Of a DNA stretch of 64,000 nucleotides, positions 26,262-35,753 are shown in pieces. Source of the stretch: Acidimicrobiaceae bacterium (GTDB taxonomy: Bacteria > Actinomycetota > Acidimicrobiia > Acidimicrobiales > Ilumatobacteraceae). The notes beneath the pieces were generated by a model. The model had not been told where the DNA came from, ran no database searches, and worked only from the letters and a program-made list of their open reading frames with translations. The DNA is taken from contig JAHEDX010000004.1 in assembly GCA_024641005.1 (NCBI GenBank), positions 31,706 through 95,705 of the forward strand. The letters are read 5' to 3'. The translations under genes and the position numbers were made by a program. Positions within the stretch are counted from its first letter, which is position 1. Each line of letters begins with the position of its first letter.

Positions 26262-27686
26262 TTGACGTCTGCCATCGTCGTCGGCAGCGGGCCCAACGGG
26301 CTCGCTGCCGCCGCGCGGTTGGCGCGCGCGGGGCTCGAGGTGACGGTGCTCGAGGCCGCCGATACGGTCGGGGGCGGCACCCGCAGTTCCGAGATGATCG
26401 TTCCCGGTCTGCTCCACGACCACTGCTCGGCGTTTCACCCGATCGCAGCCGCCTCCCCGTTCCTCGATGGGCTCGACCTCGGCGCACGCGGCCTCACCTG
26501 GTTGCAGCCGGAGATCGACTGTGTCCACCCGCTCGACGACGGTTCGGCGGGTGTGTTCCACCAGTCGATCGACCGCACCGTTGCTGCGCTCGGTGTCGAC
26601 GGAAACAGGTGGCGGCAGGTGTTCGGCGTGCTGAGCGAGCACTTCGACGATGTGTTGGCCGACGCGGCCCAGCCGATCCTGCGGATCCCTCGGCACCCGC
26701 TGTTGCTCGCCCGGTTCGGTGCGGTGGCGGCGCTCCCAGCCACCGCGCTCGCCCGTGTCTGGAAGACCGAGCAGGCTCGAGCGCTGTGGGCCGGCGTCGC
26801 TGCCCACGTCTACCATCGTCTCGACCGGCCGCTCACCAGCGCGGTCGGTGCGATGCTGTTCGTCGCAGGGCATTCGCGGGGGTGGCTGGTGGCCGAGGGT
26901 GGCTCGCAAGCGATCGCCGACGCGCTCGTCGCCGACATTCGAGCCCACGGCGGCATCGTCGAGACCGGCTGCAAGGTGGGCGACGTCGCCGATCTGCCGC
27001 CCACCGACGTGCTGATGCTCGACGTCTCACCGTCGATCGCCGCGGACATCCTGGGTGATCGTCTCCCTCGTCGTGTCGCTCGTGCGTATCGTCACTACCG
27101 GCACGGTCCGGGCGCGTTCAAGGTCGACTTTGCGATCGATGGTGCGGTGCCGTGGACGGTCCCGCAGGCCCGTGCGGCAGGCACCGTGCATCTCGGCGGT
27201 GACTTCGACGAGGTGGTGGCTGCCGAGCTGACGGTCCATCGAGGTGCGATGCCGGAACGACCGTTCGTGCTCGTCGGCCAGCAGTACCTGGCAGACCCGA
27301 GCCGGTCCGTCGGCGACATCCATCCGCTGTGGACGTACGCGCACGTACCGCACGGATATACCGGCGACGCGACTCAGGCGATCGTCGACCAGATCGAACG
27401 GTTCGCCCCTGGCTTTAGCGAGCGGGTCGTGGGTATGGCGGTGCGGTCCACGACCGAGATGTCGGTGTACAACCCGAACTACATCGGCGGCGACATCATC
27501 GGCGGGTTGTCATCCCCGCTTCGGCTCGTCTTTCGGCCGCGCGTCGCGCTCGACCCGTACTCGACGGGTATTGCGGGCACCTACCTGTGCTCGGCGTCGA
27601 CGCCGCCGGGCGCCGGGGCCCACGGCATGTGTGGTGCCAACGCCGCGTCGAGAGCGCTCAGCGAGTTGGGCATCGCGACCGACTGA
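26262..27686 (+). CDS. FAD-dependent oxidoreductase, phytoene-desaturase/CrtI-like
   Basis: 474 residues from a TTG at 26262 (AGGGTGA upstream); the protein must begin here because the dinucleotide-binding motif starts at residue 4 (AIVVGSGPNGLAAAARLARAG). The N-terminal EVTVLEAADTVGGGTRS and the C-terminal CSASTPPGAGAHGMCG are typical of the NAD(P)/FAD oxidoreductase branch related to phytoene desaturase and retinol saturase. No carotenoid genes lie nearby. It follows DUF3556 on the same strand (27 nt) and is probably the last gene of the importer operon. A paralogue with the same ends lies at 41663-43159. Substrate unknown; a lipid-like polyene or enone is possible. Confidence 0.88.
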   Translation: MTSAIVVGSGPNGLAAAARLARAGLEVTVLEAADTVGGGTRSSEMIVPGLLHDHCSAFHPIAAASPFLDGLDLGARGLTWLQPEIDCVHPLDDGSAGVFHQSIDRTVAALGVDGNRWRQVFGVLSEHFDDVLADAAQPILRIPRHPLLLARFGAVAALPATALARVWKTEQARALWAGVAAHVYHRLDRPLTSAVGAMLFVAGHSRGWLVAEGGSQAIADALVADIRAHGGIVETGCKVGDVADLPPTDVLMLDVSPSIAADILGDRLPRRVARAYRHYRHGPGAFKVDFAIDGAVPWTVPQARAAGTVHLGGDFDEVVAAELTVHRGAMPERPFVLVGQQYLADPSRSVGDIHPLWTYAHVPHGYTGDATQAIVDQIERFAPGFSERVVGMAVRSTTEMSVYNPNYIGGDIIGGLSSPLRLVFRPRVALDPYSTGIAGTYLCSASTPPGAGAHGMCGANAASRALSELGIATD

Positions 27687-27699
27687 CGTCACAACTGCT

Positions 27700-27735
27700 G
27701 ACCCATTCGGGTGGGTCGACTCGGCCGGGCGAGTC
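27700..27735. terminator. Tandem hairpins between convergent genes
   Basis: Two adjacent hairpins: GACCCA/TGGGTC (27700-27705 with 27712-27717) and GACTCG/CGAGTC (27718-27723 with 27730-27735), each a 6-bp stem with a 6-nt loop. They fill the 47-nt space between the flavoprotein and the MarR gene and should stop transcription from both sides. Confidence 0.6.
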
Positions 27736-28240
27736 AGTCGACTGATTCTGCGGGGCGACCGGTGTCGTGCAGTTTGTCGGCGAACCGTGTCAGCAGGTCG
27801 GCGAGTTGTGCCTGCTCGTCGACGCTGAAATCGCTCACGATGCCGTCGATCCAGCGTCGTCGTGCGTCGCGGAGCCGGGCCAACGCGGCCGCGCCGTCGT
27901 CGGTGAGGCGGTGTCGCCGTGCCCGGTGTTCGGCCGGGTCGGGCGTCCGCTCGACCAGGCCGTGTTCGACCAGCCGTGCCACCTGGCGGCTCGCGGTCGA
28001 GGTGTCGACGTCCGCAGCTGCAGCAACCTGGGCGAGATGCGCGTCGGGGAACTCTTCGATCCGGGCGAGCAGCGTGAACCCGCGGCGCTCGATGTCGACA
28101 CCTGCCCAGCGCTTGAGCATCTCCGTCGTGCGTGTGTCGGTGATGCTGCGTACGAGCTTGACGAGCGATGCGTCGATGCGGTCGACCCGCGCCAGTTCCT
28201 CTGCCGACAGTGAATTCGTCGGCGCGTCGGTGCTGCCCAT
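27734..28240 (-). CDS. MarR-family transcriptional regulator
   Basis: 168 residues from the ATG at 28240 (GGAG at -8). Winged helix-turn-helix with the recognition segment AAAADVDTSTASRQVARLVEHGLVER split over about residues 70-95, followed by the wing (DPAEHRARRHRLTDDG). Dimerisation helices lie at both ends. It is divergent to an MFS drug-efflux gene with a 19-bp palindrome between them, the classic layout of a MarR-type repressor that controls itself and a pump and is released by a phenolic or hydrophobic ligand. The ligand is not predictable. Confidence 0.92.
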   Translation of the reverse strand: MGSTDAPTNSLSAEELARVDRIDASLVKLVRSITDTRTTEMLKRWAGVDIERRGFTLLARIEEFPDAHLAQVAAAADVDTSTASRQVARLVEHGLVERTPDPAEHRARRHRLTDDGAAALARLRDARRRWIDGIVSDFSVDEQAQLADLLTRFADKLHDTGRPAESVD

Positions 28241-28269
28241 CGATCTCCAGTGTAGGTGACCGGGTGCAT

Positions 28270-28288
28270 CACTTGTAGTCTGCAACTG
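28270..28288. promoter_or_regulatory. Candidate MarR operator: 19-bp imperfect palindrome
   Basis: CACTTGTAGTCTGCAACTG is symmetric about position 28279 (7 of 9 arm positions match; core TTGTAG-T-CTGCAA). It lies 30 nt from the MarR start and 45 nt from the pump start, where a dimeric repressor would control both genes. The stretch is A/T-rich compared with its surroundings. Confidence 0.65.
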
Positions 28289-28332
28289 AGATCCGGCACC
28301 ACCACCCAGACGAGCCGGGGGAGAAGGACGTC

Positions 28333-29862
28333 ATGACCGAATCCGACCGTGTCGTCGACGAGTCAACGCGGCCTACGCCCGGGCGCCTCGCCGGCATCCC
28401 GTACCGGTGGGTGGCGATGGGCGTCGTGCTGTTCGGCACCTTCATGGTGGTGCTCGACACCACGATCGTGAACCTCGGCCTCCCGTCACTGCAAGACGAC
28501 TTCGACACGGTCCACGGCGTCGAATGGGTGGTGACGGCGTACCTGATCGCGGTCGGCGTGACCCAGCTCACGAGCGGCTGGGTCGGAGATCGCTTCGGTC
28601 GTCGACGGACATTCATCGTCGCGCTGGCGATGTTCACCATCGCCTCGATCTTGTGCGCGGCCGCACCCACGTTGTGGCTGCTGGTCGTGGCGCGGGTCCT
28701 CCAAGGTGTCGGCGGCGGGCTGTTGACGCCGGTGGCGATGGCGATGATCTACGAGCTGTTCGAACCTGCCGAGCGTGGCCGGGCACTCGGCTACTTCGGG
28801 ATTGCAGTGATGGCTGCGCCCGCGATCGGACCCGTCCTCGGGGGCACGGTGGTGTCCTCGGTCGGCTGGCGGTGGCTGTTCCTCATCAACGTGCCGGTGG
28901 GTCTCGTCGGCGTGCCGGTCGCCATCCGCCTGCTGCGCGAGACCGGCTTCCGAGAGTCGCGCCCGTTCGACTCGTGGGGGCTCGTCACGGCAGGTACCGG
29001 GTTGGTCGCCGTGCTGATCGGGCTCCAGCAAGGCGGCTCGTGGGGCTGGTCGTCGCCCCGCATCGTCGGCCTGCTTGCGGTCGGGGCCGTGTCGCTCGCC
29101 GTGTTCGTGCGCCATTCGCTCCGCCACGCCACGCCGTTGGTGGAGATGCGGATCTTCGGTAATCCGGTCTTCGCGCTCTCGATGCTCGCGATCGGGCTGA
29201 TGACGGTGGCACAGTACTGCCGTCTCGTCTACATCCCGTTGGAACTCGGGTCGACGCGTGGGATCGACGAGCTCAGGATCGGACTCGTCATGTTGCCCGC
29301 CGCGTTGGGGGTCGCTGTCATGATGCCGTTCGGTGGCCGCCTCACCGACCGCATGGGGTCTCGCGTCCCGTTCAGCCTCGGCGCCGCGATCCTGCTCGTC
29401 TCGTACTGGCCGCTCGCCCATCTCAGCCCCGACACCGACCTGAAGTGGATCTCGCTGGCCCTCCTCGGCGGTGGGTTCGGCGCCGGGCTGGGCATCATGT
29501 CGCCGAACGTGATGGCGATGAACGCGACCAAGGCCTCCCAGGTCGGGCAGGCGTCAGGGCTCAGCCAGGTCTCGCGACAGGTCAGCGCAGCGTTCGGTAC
29601 CGCGGTGCTGGCGTCGATCTTTGCGTCGTCGGCTCCCGCCGGTGATCTGGGTGATCCGGCGATTGCGGATCAGGCGATCGCCGCGTACAACGACGTCTTC
29701 AGGGCGACCCTCGTGGTCCTGGCCCTCGCGGTTCTGGTCGGGCTCACGCTCCCCGGTCGCGATCGGGCGCTCGAGATCCAGCGAGAGCGGCGAGACGAGC
29801 GTGCCGAGATGATCGCCTCGGGCCGCTTGCTCGACGAGACGCCACCCGCCACCGGGCACTGA
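28333..29862 (+). CDS. MFS drug/solute exporter, DHA2 (14-span EmrB/QacA type)
   Basis: 509 residues. The ATG at 28333 follows GGGGGAGAAGGA. Motifs of 14-span proton antiporters are present: VVLDTTIVNLGLPSLQDD (motif D1, about residues 38-55), WVGDRFGRRRTFIVAL (motif A) and GGLLTPVAMAMIYE with GPVLGGTVVSS (motif C). It probably exports a toxic hydrophobic compound in exchange for protons. Its divergent MarR neighbour and the shared palindrome imply ligand-induced expression. Confidence 0.93.
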   Translation: MTESDRVVDESTRPTPGRLAGIPYRWVAMGVVLFGTFMVVLDTTIVNLGLPSLQDDFDTVHGVEWVVTAYLIAVGVTQLTSGWVGDRFGRRRTFIVALAMFTIASILCAAAPTLWLLVVARVLQGVGGGLLTPVAMAMIYELFEPAERGRALGYFGIAVMAAPAIGPVLGGTVVSSVGWRWLFLINVPVGLVGVPVAIRLLRETGFRESRPFDSWGLVTAGTGLVAVLIGLQQGGSWGWSSPRIVGLLAVGAVSLAVFVRHSLRHATPLVEMRIFGNPVFALSMLAIGLMTVAQYCRLVYIPLELGSTRGIDELRIGLVMLPAALGVAVMMPFGGRLTDRMGSRVPFSLGAAILLVSYWPLAHLSPDTDLKWISLALLGGGFGAGLGIMSPNVMAMNATKASQVGQASGLSQVSRQVSAAFGTAVLASIFASSAPAGDLGDPAIADQAIAAYNDVFRATLVVLALAVLVGLTLPGRDRALEIQRERRDERAEMIASGRLLDETPPATGH

Positions 29863-29990
29863 GCCGATCGCCTTGCTGGTGGCGCCGTCTTGGTCAGCCG
29901 ATGAGGACCGTCAGCGGTACCTTCCCTGCACTGCTGGTCAAGGGTGAGACGACCTGCCCTCCGGTGTCGTGCGATCGCCGGCGGCGGCGG

Positions 29991-31013
29991 TCATCCCGAG
30001 GCGCCGACATCCTCACGGCGATGGCTGTTCGCGAGCTCGGCCAGTTTCCCGCGATCGATCCCGTCGGACGGCGCCACTGCCACCTTGCACTCCGTGACGG
30101 CCCGCAGGGTCGCGGTGCGTTGGCCTCCTTCCAGAACGGCTCGCTCACCGAACACCGAACCCGGGCCCATCTCGGCGAGCTGCTCACCATCGACCTCGAC
30201 GACGAGCACGCCGTTGAGCAGCAGGAACAGCTCGTCTGACGTCGCGCCCTGCTCGACGAGGGTACTGCCCTCCTTCACCCGCTTGATGACGGGCCTCGTG
30301 TCGCCCCGCATCACCGAGTCCTGCAGCTCGCGCTCGAGCAGCGTCTCGATCTGGCTGGTCAATGCCGGCGAGTCCTCGTCGCCCCACGGTGTACGCCGCC
30401 CGAACGAGTGGGCCATCCACTGCTTGTACTCGGCGACGCTGCTCTTGGCGGTCAGCTCACCCGCGTGGTCGAACACCCAGTGTCGTGGGAAGCCCGACGC
30501 GCCGGTCATCGCCCCCTCGTGTGACCCATCGGCGTTGATCGTCAGGTCGAGGGTCGTCCAGACCGTCGGCGCGAAGTACTGGATGAAGGGAGGGTGGGGA
30601 ACGGCGCGCGGCATCGGTGCACCGGTGCGACCACCGACCGTCTGTGTGAATCGGACCGAGCCACCCACGACCTCGGGCTCGGCCTGGAGATCTGGCAGCT
30701 TCACGGCCGGGATCGTGATCGATCCCACGCCGAGACCCACGGTGGTGGCGCCGATGACACCACCGCCGACGTAGCCGAAGCCAGTGATCCGCCCCTCGTC
30801 GTCGACCTCGATGAACGCCCGCAGCTCGTTCGCGAACCGGAATCGGTCGTTCACCCGGAGATCCTCGATGACGGCAGGAACATCCGCGCCGAGCGGATCG
30901 GGTGGGGGAGGGTCGTGGTGGGCCATCTTCATGCGCGTGGCGATCTTGCCCATGCCCTCCAGCAGGTCGGACGGGATCCACGACACCGTCGTGATGCTGC
31001 GTTCGATCCTCAT
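29991..31013 (-). CDS. Cyclic-nucleotide-binding-domain protein
   Basis: 340 residues from the ATG at 31013 (GGAGGATGTC just upstream). Residues about 1-215 form an unrecognised domain rich in beta strands with a Gly-rich run (GYVGGGVIGATTVGLGVGS). Residues about 225-330 are a CRP-like cNMP pocket (EGSTLVEQGATSDELFLLL, then MGPGSVFGERAVLEGGQRTATLRA; the FGERA..RTAT phosphate-binding cassette is intact). There is no DNA-binding domain. It lies next to, and divergent from, an ABC permease followed by an adenylate-cyclase response regulator, so it may read the cAMP made by that cyclase. The first domain could be an enzyme or partner-binding module. Confidence 0.85.
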   Translation of the reverse strand: MRIERSITTVSWIPSDLLEGMGKIATRMKMAHHDPPPPDPLGADVPAVIEDLRVNDRFRFANELRAFIEVDDEGRITGFGYVGGGVIGATTVGLGVGSITIPAVKLPDLQAEPEVVGGSVRFTQTVGGRTGAPMPRAVPHPPFIQYFAPTVWTTLDLTINADGSHEGAMTGASGFPRHWVFDHAGELTAKSSVAEYKQWMAHSFGRRTPWGDEDSPALTSQIETLLERELQDSVMRGDTRPVIKRVKEGSTLVEQGATSDELFLLLNGVLVVEVDGEQLAEMGPGSVFGERAVLEGGQRTATLRAVTECKVAVAPSDGIDRGKLAELANSHRREDVGASG

Positions 31014-31182
31014 GACATCCTCCTCGACGTCGGTGACGTGACTCGTCGTTGCGGTCATGGTGCGCTCGGCTCGATCGCCCGCACCAGGGCACTGCCCTGC
31101 GTCGCAGGGTGTTGCTGGCATCACCCCCGACCCGGGTGCGAGCGCTCCTCCCGCGTCGCTTCGCATGTGGTTCAATGCGGCG

Positions 31183-33495
31183 ATGATCGCTGGGATGCTC
31201 CTGTATGCGCGCGCTGAATGGCGACGGCGATGGGGCGTGCTCGCGTTCTTGGCCGTGTTGATAGCCGTCGGGGGTGGTGCCTCGCTGTTCGCGGTCGCAG
31301 CTGCTCATCGCTCCGACACAGCGTTCGACCGGTTTGCGCGGCAACTCAACTCACCGAGCCTGAGCATGTCGGGCCTCAGCGAGGACGGGTTCAACGACCT
31401 CGACCCCGACAGCTTCGAGCAGATCGAGCAGATCGACGGCGTCAGAGGTTTCTGGGCGCTGGCGTTCGTCTTCGTCGCTGCGGAGGAGTATCCCAACTAC
31501 TTCTCGGTCGCGGTCGTCGAGCGCCGGGGTGAAGCACCCGACTATCTCACTCTCGAAGGTACCGGCGCCGCCGGCGATCTCGGCCCGAACGACATCCTCG
31601 TCAACGAAGCGATGCAGGACGAGCTCGACAAGGGCGTCGGCGACACCGTCGTAGTGAATTCGCTCACTTCGGACCAGTTCTTTGCGTCGTTGTCGGGTGA
31701 GGACACCGGCCCTCCGGGTGGACCGACGATCTCGGCCCGGATCGCCGGTGTCATTCGCGCCGCCGAGGAGGTCAGCGATGCCCCTGATCCGTTCCTCATC
31801 ATGTCTCCCGCGTTCTACGCAAAGTATCGCGACACGGTCGGCGGCTGCCTCTGCATCCTCGAACTCAACGTCGACCCCGACAAGATGGCCGCCGTCGAGG
31901 CCGAGTTGGCGGCCAGCTTTCCCGACGCCAACATCGAACGCACCGAAGACTTGGGAGCACGGCTTACCGACACGATTTCGCTGCAGCGGGCAGCATGGTG
32001 GGCGATGGCGTTCGCTGCGTCCGTGGCCGGACTGATCGCCGTCTACTATGCCTCACGCGAGGTTGCCGACACCCTCGAAGCCGACGACGACACCCAGAAG
32101 GCTCTGGGCATGCGCGGCCGCGACCGTCACTGGTCGCGGCTCGTCGTTCTCACCCCGTCGATCATCATCGGCTCGGCAAGCGCGCTCGGCGTCGCCTACG
32201 CGCTGTCGCCACTCTCGCCGGTGGGTGTCACTCGGCGCGCCGAACCACAACCTGGGCTGCGATGGGACGCCGGCATTCTCTTACCAGGACTGATCTCGGT
32301 GTTCATCGTGTCGTCGGCGGTGACGGGGATCGCCACGAGGGGGGTGCGTCGACGCACGATGTCACCCTGGGCATGGTCCGGCCGGGGTGGGCCGGTTCGC
32401 TCTCTCGGTGCTCGGATGGCGTTCGGCCCCGGGTTCGGAGCCGTCGTCGGGGTCGTGCTCGCGACGACCGGTCTGGTTGCCGCCATGACCCTGGAGAGCT
32501 CGATCGACCACGTGCTGACCACGCCATCGCTGTACGGAGCCGACTACGACGCCGTCGTCGGGTTGAGTTCGGGCGGCGACAGGCAAGCGGTCGCCGATCA
32601 GCTCGAGACGGATCCCGACGTCGAGGCGGTGGGCCTGATCTGGACACCGGTCGAGAGTGGTTCCCAGACCCCGGTCACGATCTCCGCTCCGGGCGGATCG
32701 ATCGGACTCGAACCGACGGCGTTCGAGAGCCGCAAGGGCACGGTCGACATGATCCCGACCGCTGGACGGGCGCCTGCGCGCTCCGATGAGGTGGCGGTCG
32801 GTCGCGCCGTGCTCGAAGCGTTGAGCGCCGAGGTCGGTGACCGGATCACGGCGACCGGACAAGACGGTTCGTTGGACCTCACCATCGTCGGTATCACGGT
32901 GGAACCGGCGAACGACACGACCGATCAAGGATTCACGATGAGGCTCGACGGCCTCGAGCGGCTCGCTCCGACGGCGGTCAAGACTGTCGTCGCGCGGTTT
33001 GGCGCAGGCAGCGCTCACGACGCGGTCCTTGCTCGACACGCCGACATCTACCTCAGGGCGGTGGTGCCTCCATCCGAAGTCGGCAACGTCGGCCAATTGG
33101 GCGGGCTCCCCCTGGGGGTCGGGTGGTTCTTCGCGGCCCTCGGCGCCTTGGCGCTCGTCAACGCAGCCATCCAGACGGTACGGCGTAGTCGAAAGGAGCT
33201 GGCCATTCATCGAGCGCTCGGCTTCACCGGGGCTCAGGTCATCTGCGCCCATCTGTGGCAGGCGGTGTTCACCGCTGCGGTCGGGATCGTCATCGGTGCC
33301 GGGGCGGGTCTGGTCGTCGGGCGGGCCGTCGTGCGTTCACTGATGAACAGCATCGGAGCGGTGCCTGTCGCGCGCGTTCCCGGCACGGTCTGGGCCGTCG
33401 GCGCCGGTTGCGTCGTGGCGTGCCTGCTTGCGGGATCGATCGCTACCACTGTCGCTCTGCGTCGGCACTCCAGTGCGGCGCTGCGTGTGGAATGA
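31183..33495 (+). CDS. FtsX/MacB-type ABC permease
   Basis: 770 residues from the ATG at 31183 (an ATG at 31165 is an alternative). An N-terminal membrane span is followed by a large extracytoplasmic domain (about residues 35-260), then a first FtsX core of three spans, a second extracytoplasmic domain and a second FtsX core at the C-terminus (ELAIHRALGFTGAQV and later spans). This is the duplicated arrangement of LolC/E-like or peptide/lipid exporters. The ATPase lies two genes downstream, and a second permease of similar design is at 37974. Together they would form a heterodimeric mechanotransmission-type ABC system. The substrate is unknown. Confidence 0.88.
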   Translation: MIAGMLLYARAEWRRRWGVLAFLAVLIAVGGGASLFAVAAAHRSDTAFDRFARQLNSPSLSMSGLSEDGFNDLDPDSFEQIEQIDGVRGFWALAFVFVAAEEYPNYFSVAVVERRGEAPDYLTLEGTGAAGDLGPNDILVNEAMQDELDKGVGDTVVVNSLTSDQFFASLSGEDTGPPGGPTISARIAGVIRAAEEVSDAPDPFLIMSPAFYAKYRDTVGGCLCILELNVDPDKMAAVEAELAASFPDANIERTEDLGARLTDTISLQRAAWWAMAFAASVAGLIAVYYASREVADTLEADDDTQKALGMRGRDRHWSRLVVLTPSIIIGSASALGVAYALSPLSPVGVTRRAEPQPGLRWDAGILLPGLISVFIVSSAVTGIATRGVRRRTMSPWAWSGRGGPVRSLGARMAFGPGFGAVVGVVLATTGLVAAMTLESSIDHVLTTPSLYGADYDAVVGLSSGGDRQAVADQLETDPDVEAVGLIWTPVESGSQTPVTISAPGGSIGLEPTAFESRKGTVDMIPTAGRAPARSDEVAVGRAVLEALSAEVGDRITATGQDGSLDLTIVGITVEPANDTTDQGFTMRLDGLERLAPTAVKTVVARFGAGSAHDAVLARHADIYLRAVVPPSEVGNVGQLGGLPLGVGWFFAALGALALVNAAIQTVRRSRKELAIHRALGFTGAQVICAHLWQAVFTAAVGIVIGAGAGLVVGRAVVRSLMNSIGAVPVARVPGTVWAVGAGCVVACLLAGSIATTVALRRHSSAALRVE

Positions 33496-33586
33496 CGACC
33501 GGCGGCGAGCGGTGTGGCTGGCACCACCACGCGACACCGGCTCGCGCCCTCGCTGCGCGTCGTCCGATCGTGTTGACTTTCCCCCT

Positions 33587-34960
33587 ATGGAAGCGATCAC
33601 GGTGTTTATCGCAGATGACAGCGTCTTCATCCGCGAGGGCGTGAGGGCGATGCTGTCGCGCCAGAACGACATCGAGATCGTCGGGGAGGCCGACGACCAC
33701 GACGGCCTGGTCGCCGGTGCCGAGGCTGCCGAACCAAACGTCGTGGTGAGCGACATCCGGATGCCGCCCAACTTCCACCGAGAAGGCATCGAGGCCTGCC
33801 AGCTGATTCGCAAGCGTCACCCTGGGACCGGCATCGTGATCCTCAGCCAGTACGACGACCCTGACTACGCGATCGCGTTGCTCGCCGAGGGCGCAGCGGG
33901 TTACGCATATCTGCTGAAGGACCGCATCGCAGAGGGCGATCAGCTGGCCCGGGCGATTCGCGAGGTGGCCTCCGGCGGTTCGATGCTCGATCCCGCGGTC
34001 GTGACTGCGCTCATGAACCCCATGCGCCGTACCGGAGGGCTCGACGCCGAAGACGACGCACTGCTCGAGATGGTCGCCAGTGGCAAGCCGATCAAGGCGA
34101 TCGCAGTGGCGACCCAGTCGACCCCTGCGGCGGTTGAAGCTCGCGTCGAGGGCCTGTTCGTGCGGCTCGCAGAGGGAGTGTCGGCCGGCACGGCGGGAGC
34201 GCTCGACCGCCTCAAGCGGATGCACTCTGCGATCGTGTCGCGCGAGGAACAGGGCGAATCGTTGTCGCGGCTGCTCCCGACCGGAGTTGCCGATCGCATC
34301 CGGGCCACTGGCGGGCACGCCGGCGACTCCGAGCAGCTCAATGTCACCGTGCTGATGAGCGACATCCGCGGCTACACCACGATCAGCGAACACACCGACC
34401 CATCGCTGTTGGCACAGCAGCTCAACCGTCATCGAGCCGAGATGAATCGGGCCATTCTCGATGCCGGAGGCACGGTGATGCAGTACGTGGGCGACGCCGT
34501 GATGGCGGTGTTCGGTGCTCCCGAGCCGTCGACCGATCACGCCGATCGGGCGCTCGTCGCCGCCCGGGCCATGCACGCAGCGCAGTCCGCCGTCAACGAC
34601 GAGTGGGTCGGCGACGCCCTCGAACCGTTTCCCCTGGGCATCGGTCTGTCGACCGGCGACGTGGCGGCCGCTCTGCTGGGTTCGGAGGAACGCCTCGAGT
34701 ACACGGTCGTCGGCGACGCCGTCAATCTCTGTCAACGGTTGCAACAGTTCGCTGCCAATGGCGAGATCGTCGTGAGTGACCTCACCTGGGAGCAGTTCTC
34801 CGAGAAGCCGGAGGCGCACGACCTCGGTCCGAACCTCGTGAAAGGGCGCACCACGCCGGTTCGACCTCGCAAGATCGCGGCGGCCCCACCGTCGTCAGCC
34901 GCGGCCTCGCTCTCGAGCAGCTCTACCACCACCCCCGCCGAGCAGGAGACATCCGCATGA
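33587..34960 (+). CDS. Response regulator with degenerate LuxR-type HTH and class III adenylate/guanylate cyclase
   Basis: 457 residues from the ATG at 33587. Residues about 1-125 form a receiver (DDS acidic pocket, phospho-acceptor in VVVSDIRMPP, LLKDR). About 145-195 is a LuxR-like helix-turn-helix remnant (LLEMVASGKPIKAIAVA). About 235-430 is a class III cyclase domain with both metal Asp residues (VLMSDIRGYTT and YVGDAVMAVFG) and VVGDAVNLCQRL. Receiver output is thus a second messenger rather than, or as well as, DNA binding. The Ser/Thr/Pro-rich end is disordered. Its stop overlaps the next ATPase gene. It is probably phosphorylated by the histidine kinase at 35754. Confidence 0.92.
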   Translation: MEAITVFIADDSVFIREGVRAMLSRQNDIEIVGEADDHDGLVAGAEAAEPNVVVSDIRMPPNFHREGIEACQLIRKRHPGTGIVILSQYDDPDYAIALLAEGAAGYAYLLKDRIAEGDQLARAIREVASGGSMLDPAVVTALMNPMRRTGGLDAEDDALLEMVASGKPIKAIAVATQSTPAAVEARVEGLFVRLAEGVSAGTAGALDRLKRMHSAIVSREEQGESLSRLLPTGVADRIRATGGHAGDSEQLNVTVLMSDIRGYTTISEHTDPSLLAQQLNRHRAEMNRAILDAGGTVMQYVGDAVMAVFGAPEPSTDHADRALVAARAMHAAQSAVNDEWVGDALEPFPLGIGLSTGDVAAALLGSEERLEYTVVGDAVNLCQRLQQFAANGEIVVSDLTWEQFSEKPEAHDLGPNLVKGRTTPVRPRKIAAAPPSSAAASLSSSSTTTPAEQETSA

Positions 34961-35706
34961 ACGTTGCCGCAAGCGCGATCGGTGACCCGATCGACGACCT
35001 GACCGCCGGAGTCGTCCCCGTCGTCGAAGTCACCACGGTCTATCGAACCTTCGAGCAGGACATTGCGCCGGTGCGCGCCTTGCGCGGCGCCGATCTCGAG
35101 ATCGGTGCGGGCGAGTTCGTCGCGGTGATGGGGCCCTCCGGCTGCGGCAAGTCGACCTTGTTGAACATCATCGCTGGGCTCGACGTACCCGACGAGGGCC
35201 AGGTATCCGTTGCCGGCGAGCTACTGATCGGAAAGACCGAGAGCGAGCTCGCGATGATGCGCCGCCATCACGTGGGCATCGTGTTCCAGTTCTTCAACCT
35301 GCTCGAGGGGATGTCGTCGCTCGAGAACGTGCTGATGCCGGCGCTGATCGCCGGCCGAAAGCGCAAAGCAGCGGAAACCCGTGCCCGAGACCTGCTCGAC
35401 CTGTTGGGTATCGGCGACAAGTCGAAGCAGTCGCCGACGTCGCTGTCGGGTGGTCAACGCCAGCGCCTGGCCATCGCCCGCGCACTCGCCAATGAGCCCA
35501 CGCTGTTGTTGGCCGACGAGCCCACCGGAGCGCTCGATTCCGAGGGAGGCGAAGAGGTGCTCGAGTTGTTCACCAGATTGCATTCGGGCGGTCAGACGAT
35601 CCTGCTCGTCACGCACGACCAACCGGTTGCCGACGCCGCTCAACGGATCGTCCACATGAAGGACGGTCGGGTTGTCGACGACGGTCGACGAGGCGTCGGT
35701 GTCTGA
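34957..35706 (+). CDS. MacB/LolD-type ABC ATPase
   Basis: 249 residues. Walker A GPSGCGKSTLLNIIAGLD, the Q loop in IVFQFFNLLEGMSSLENV, signature SLSGGQRQRLAIARAL, Walker B LLLADEPTGALDSEGG and switch His in LVTHDQP are all intact. It powers the two FtsX-type permeases in this block. Its ATG overlaps the stop of the receiver-cyclase gene (ATGA) and the histidine kinase follows after 47 nt, so transporter and signalling proteins are made together. Confidence 0.95.
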   Translation: MNVAASAIGDPIDDLTAGVVPVVEVTTVYRTFEQDIAPVRALRGADLEIGAGEFVAVMGPSGCGKSTLLNIIAGLDVPDEGQVSVAGELLIGKTESELAMMRRHHVGIVFQFFNLLEGMSSLENVLMPALIAGRKRKAAETRARDLLDLLGIGDKSKQSPTSLSGGQRQRLAIARALANEPTLLLADEPTGALDSEGGEEVLELFTRLHSGGQTILLVTHDQPVADAAQRIVHMKDGRVVDDGRRGVGV

Positions 35707-35753
35707 GCAGGGCCATCTTCATCGCGTCCCGGCCGGGCGGCGATCGTGAGGTC

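Noticed and set aside
25053..26948. 631-codon minus-strand frame opposite DUF3556 and the flavoprotein
   Set aside because: Antisense shadow of high-GC coding sequence; Arg/His/Asp-rich with no domain, while the plus strand holds recognised proteins.
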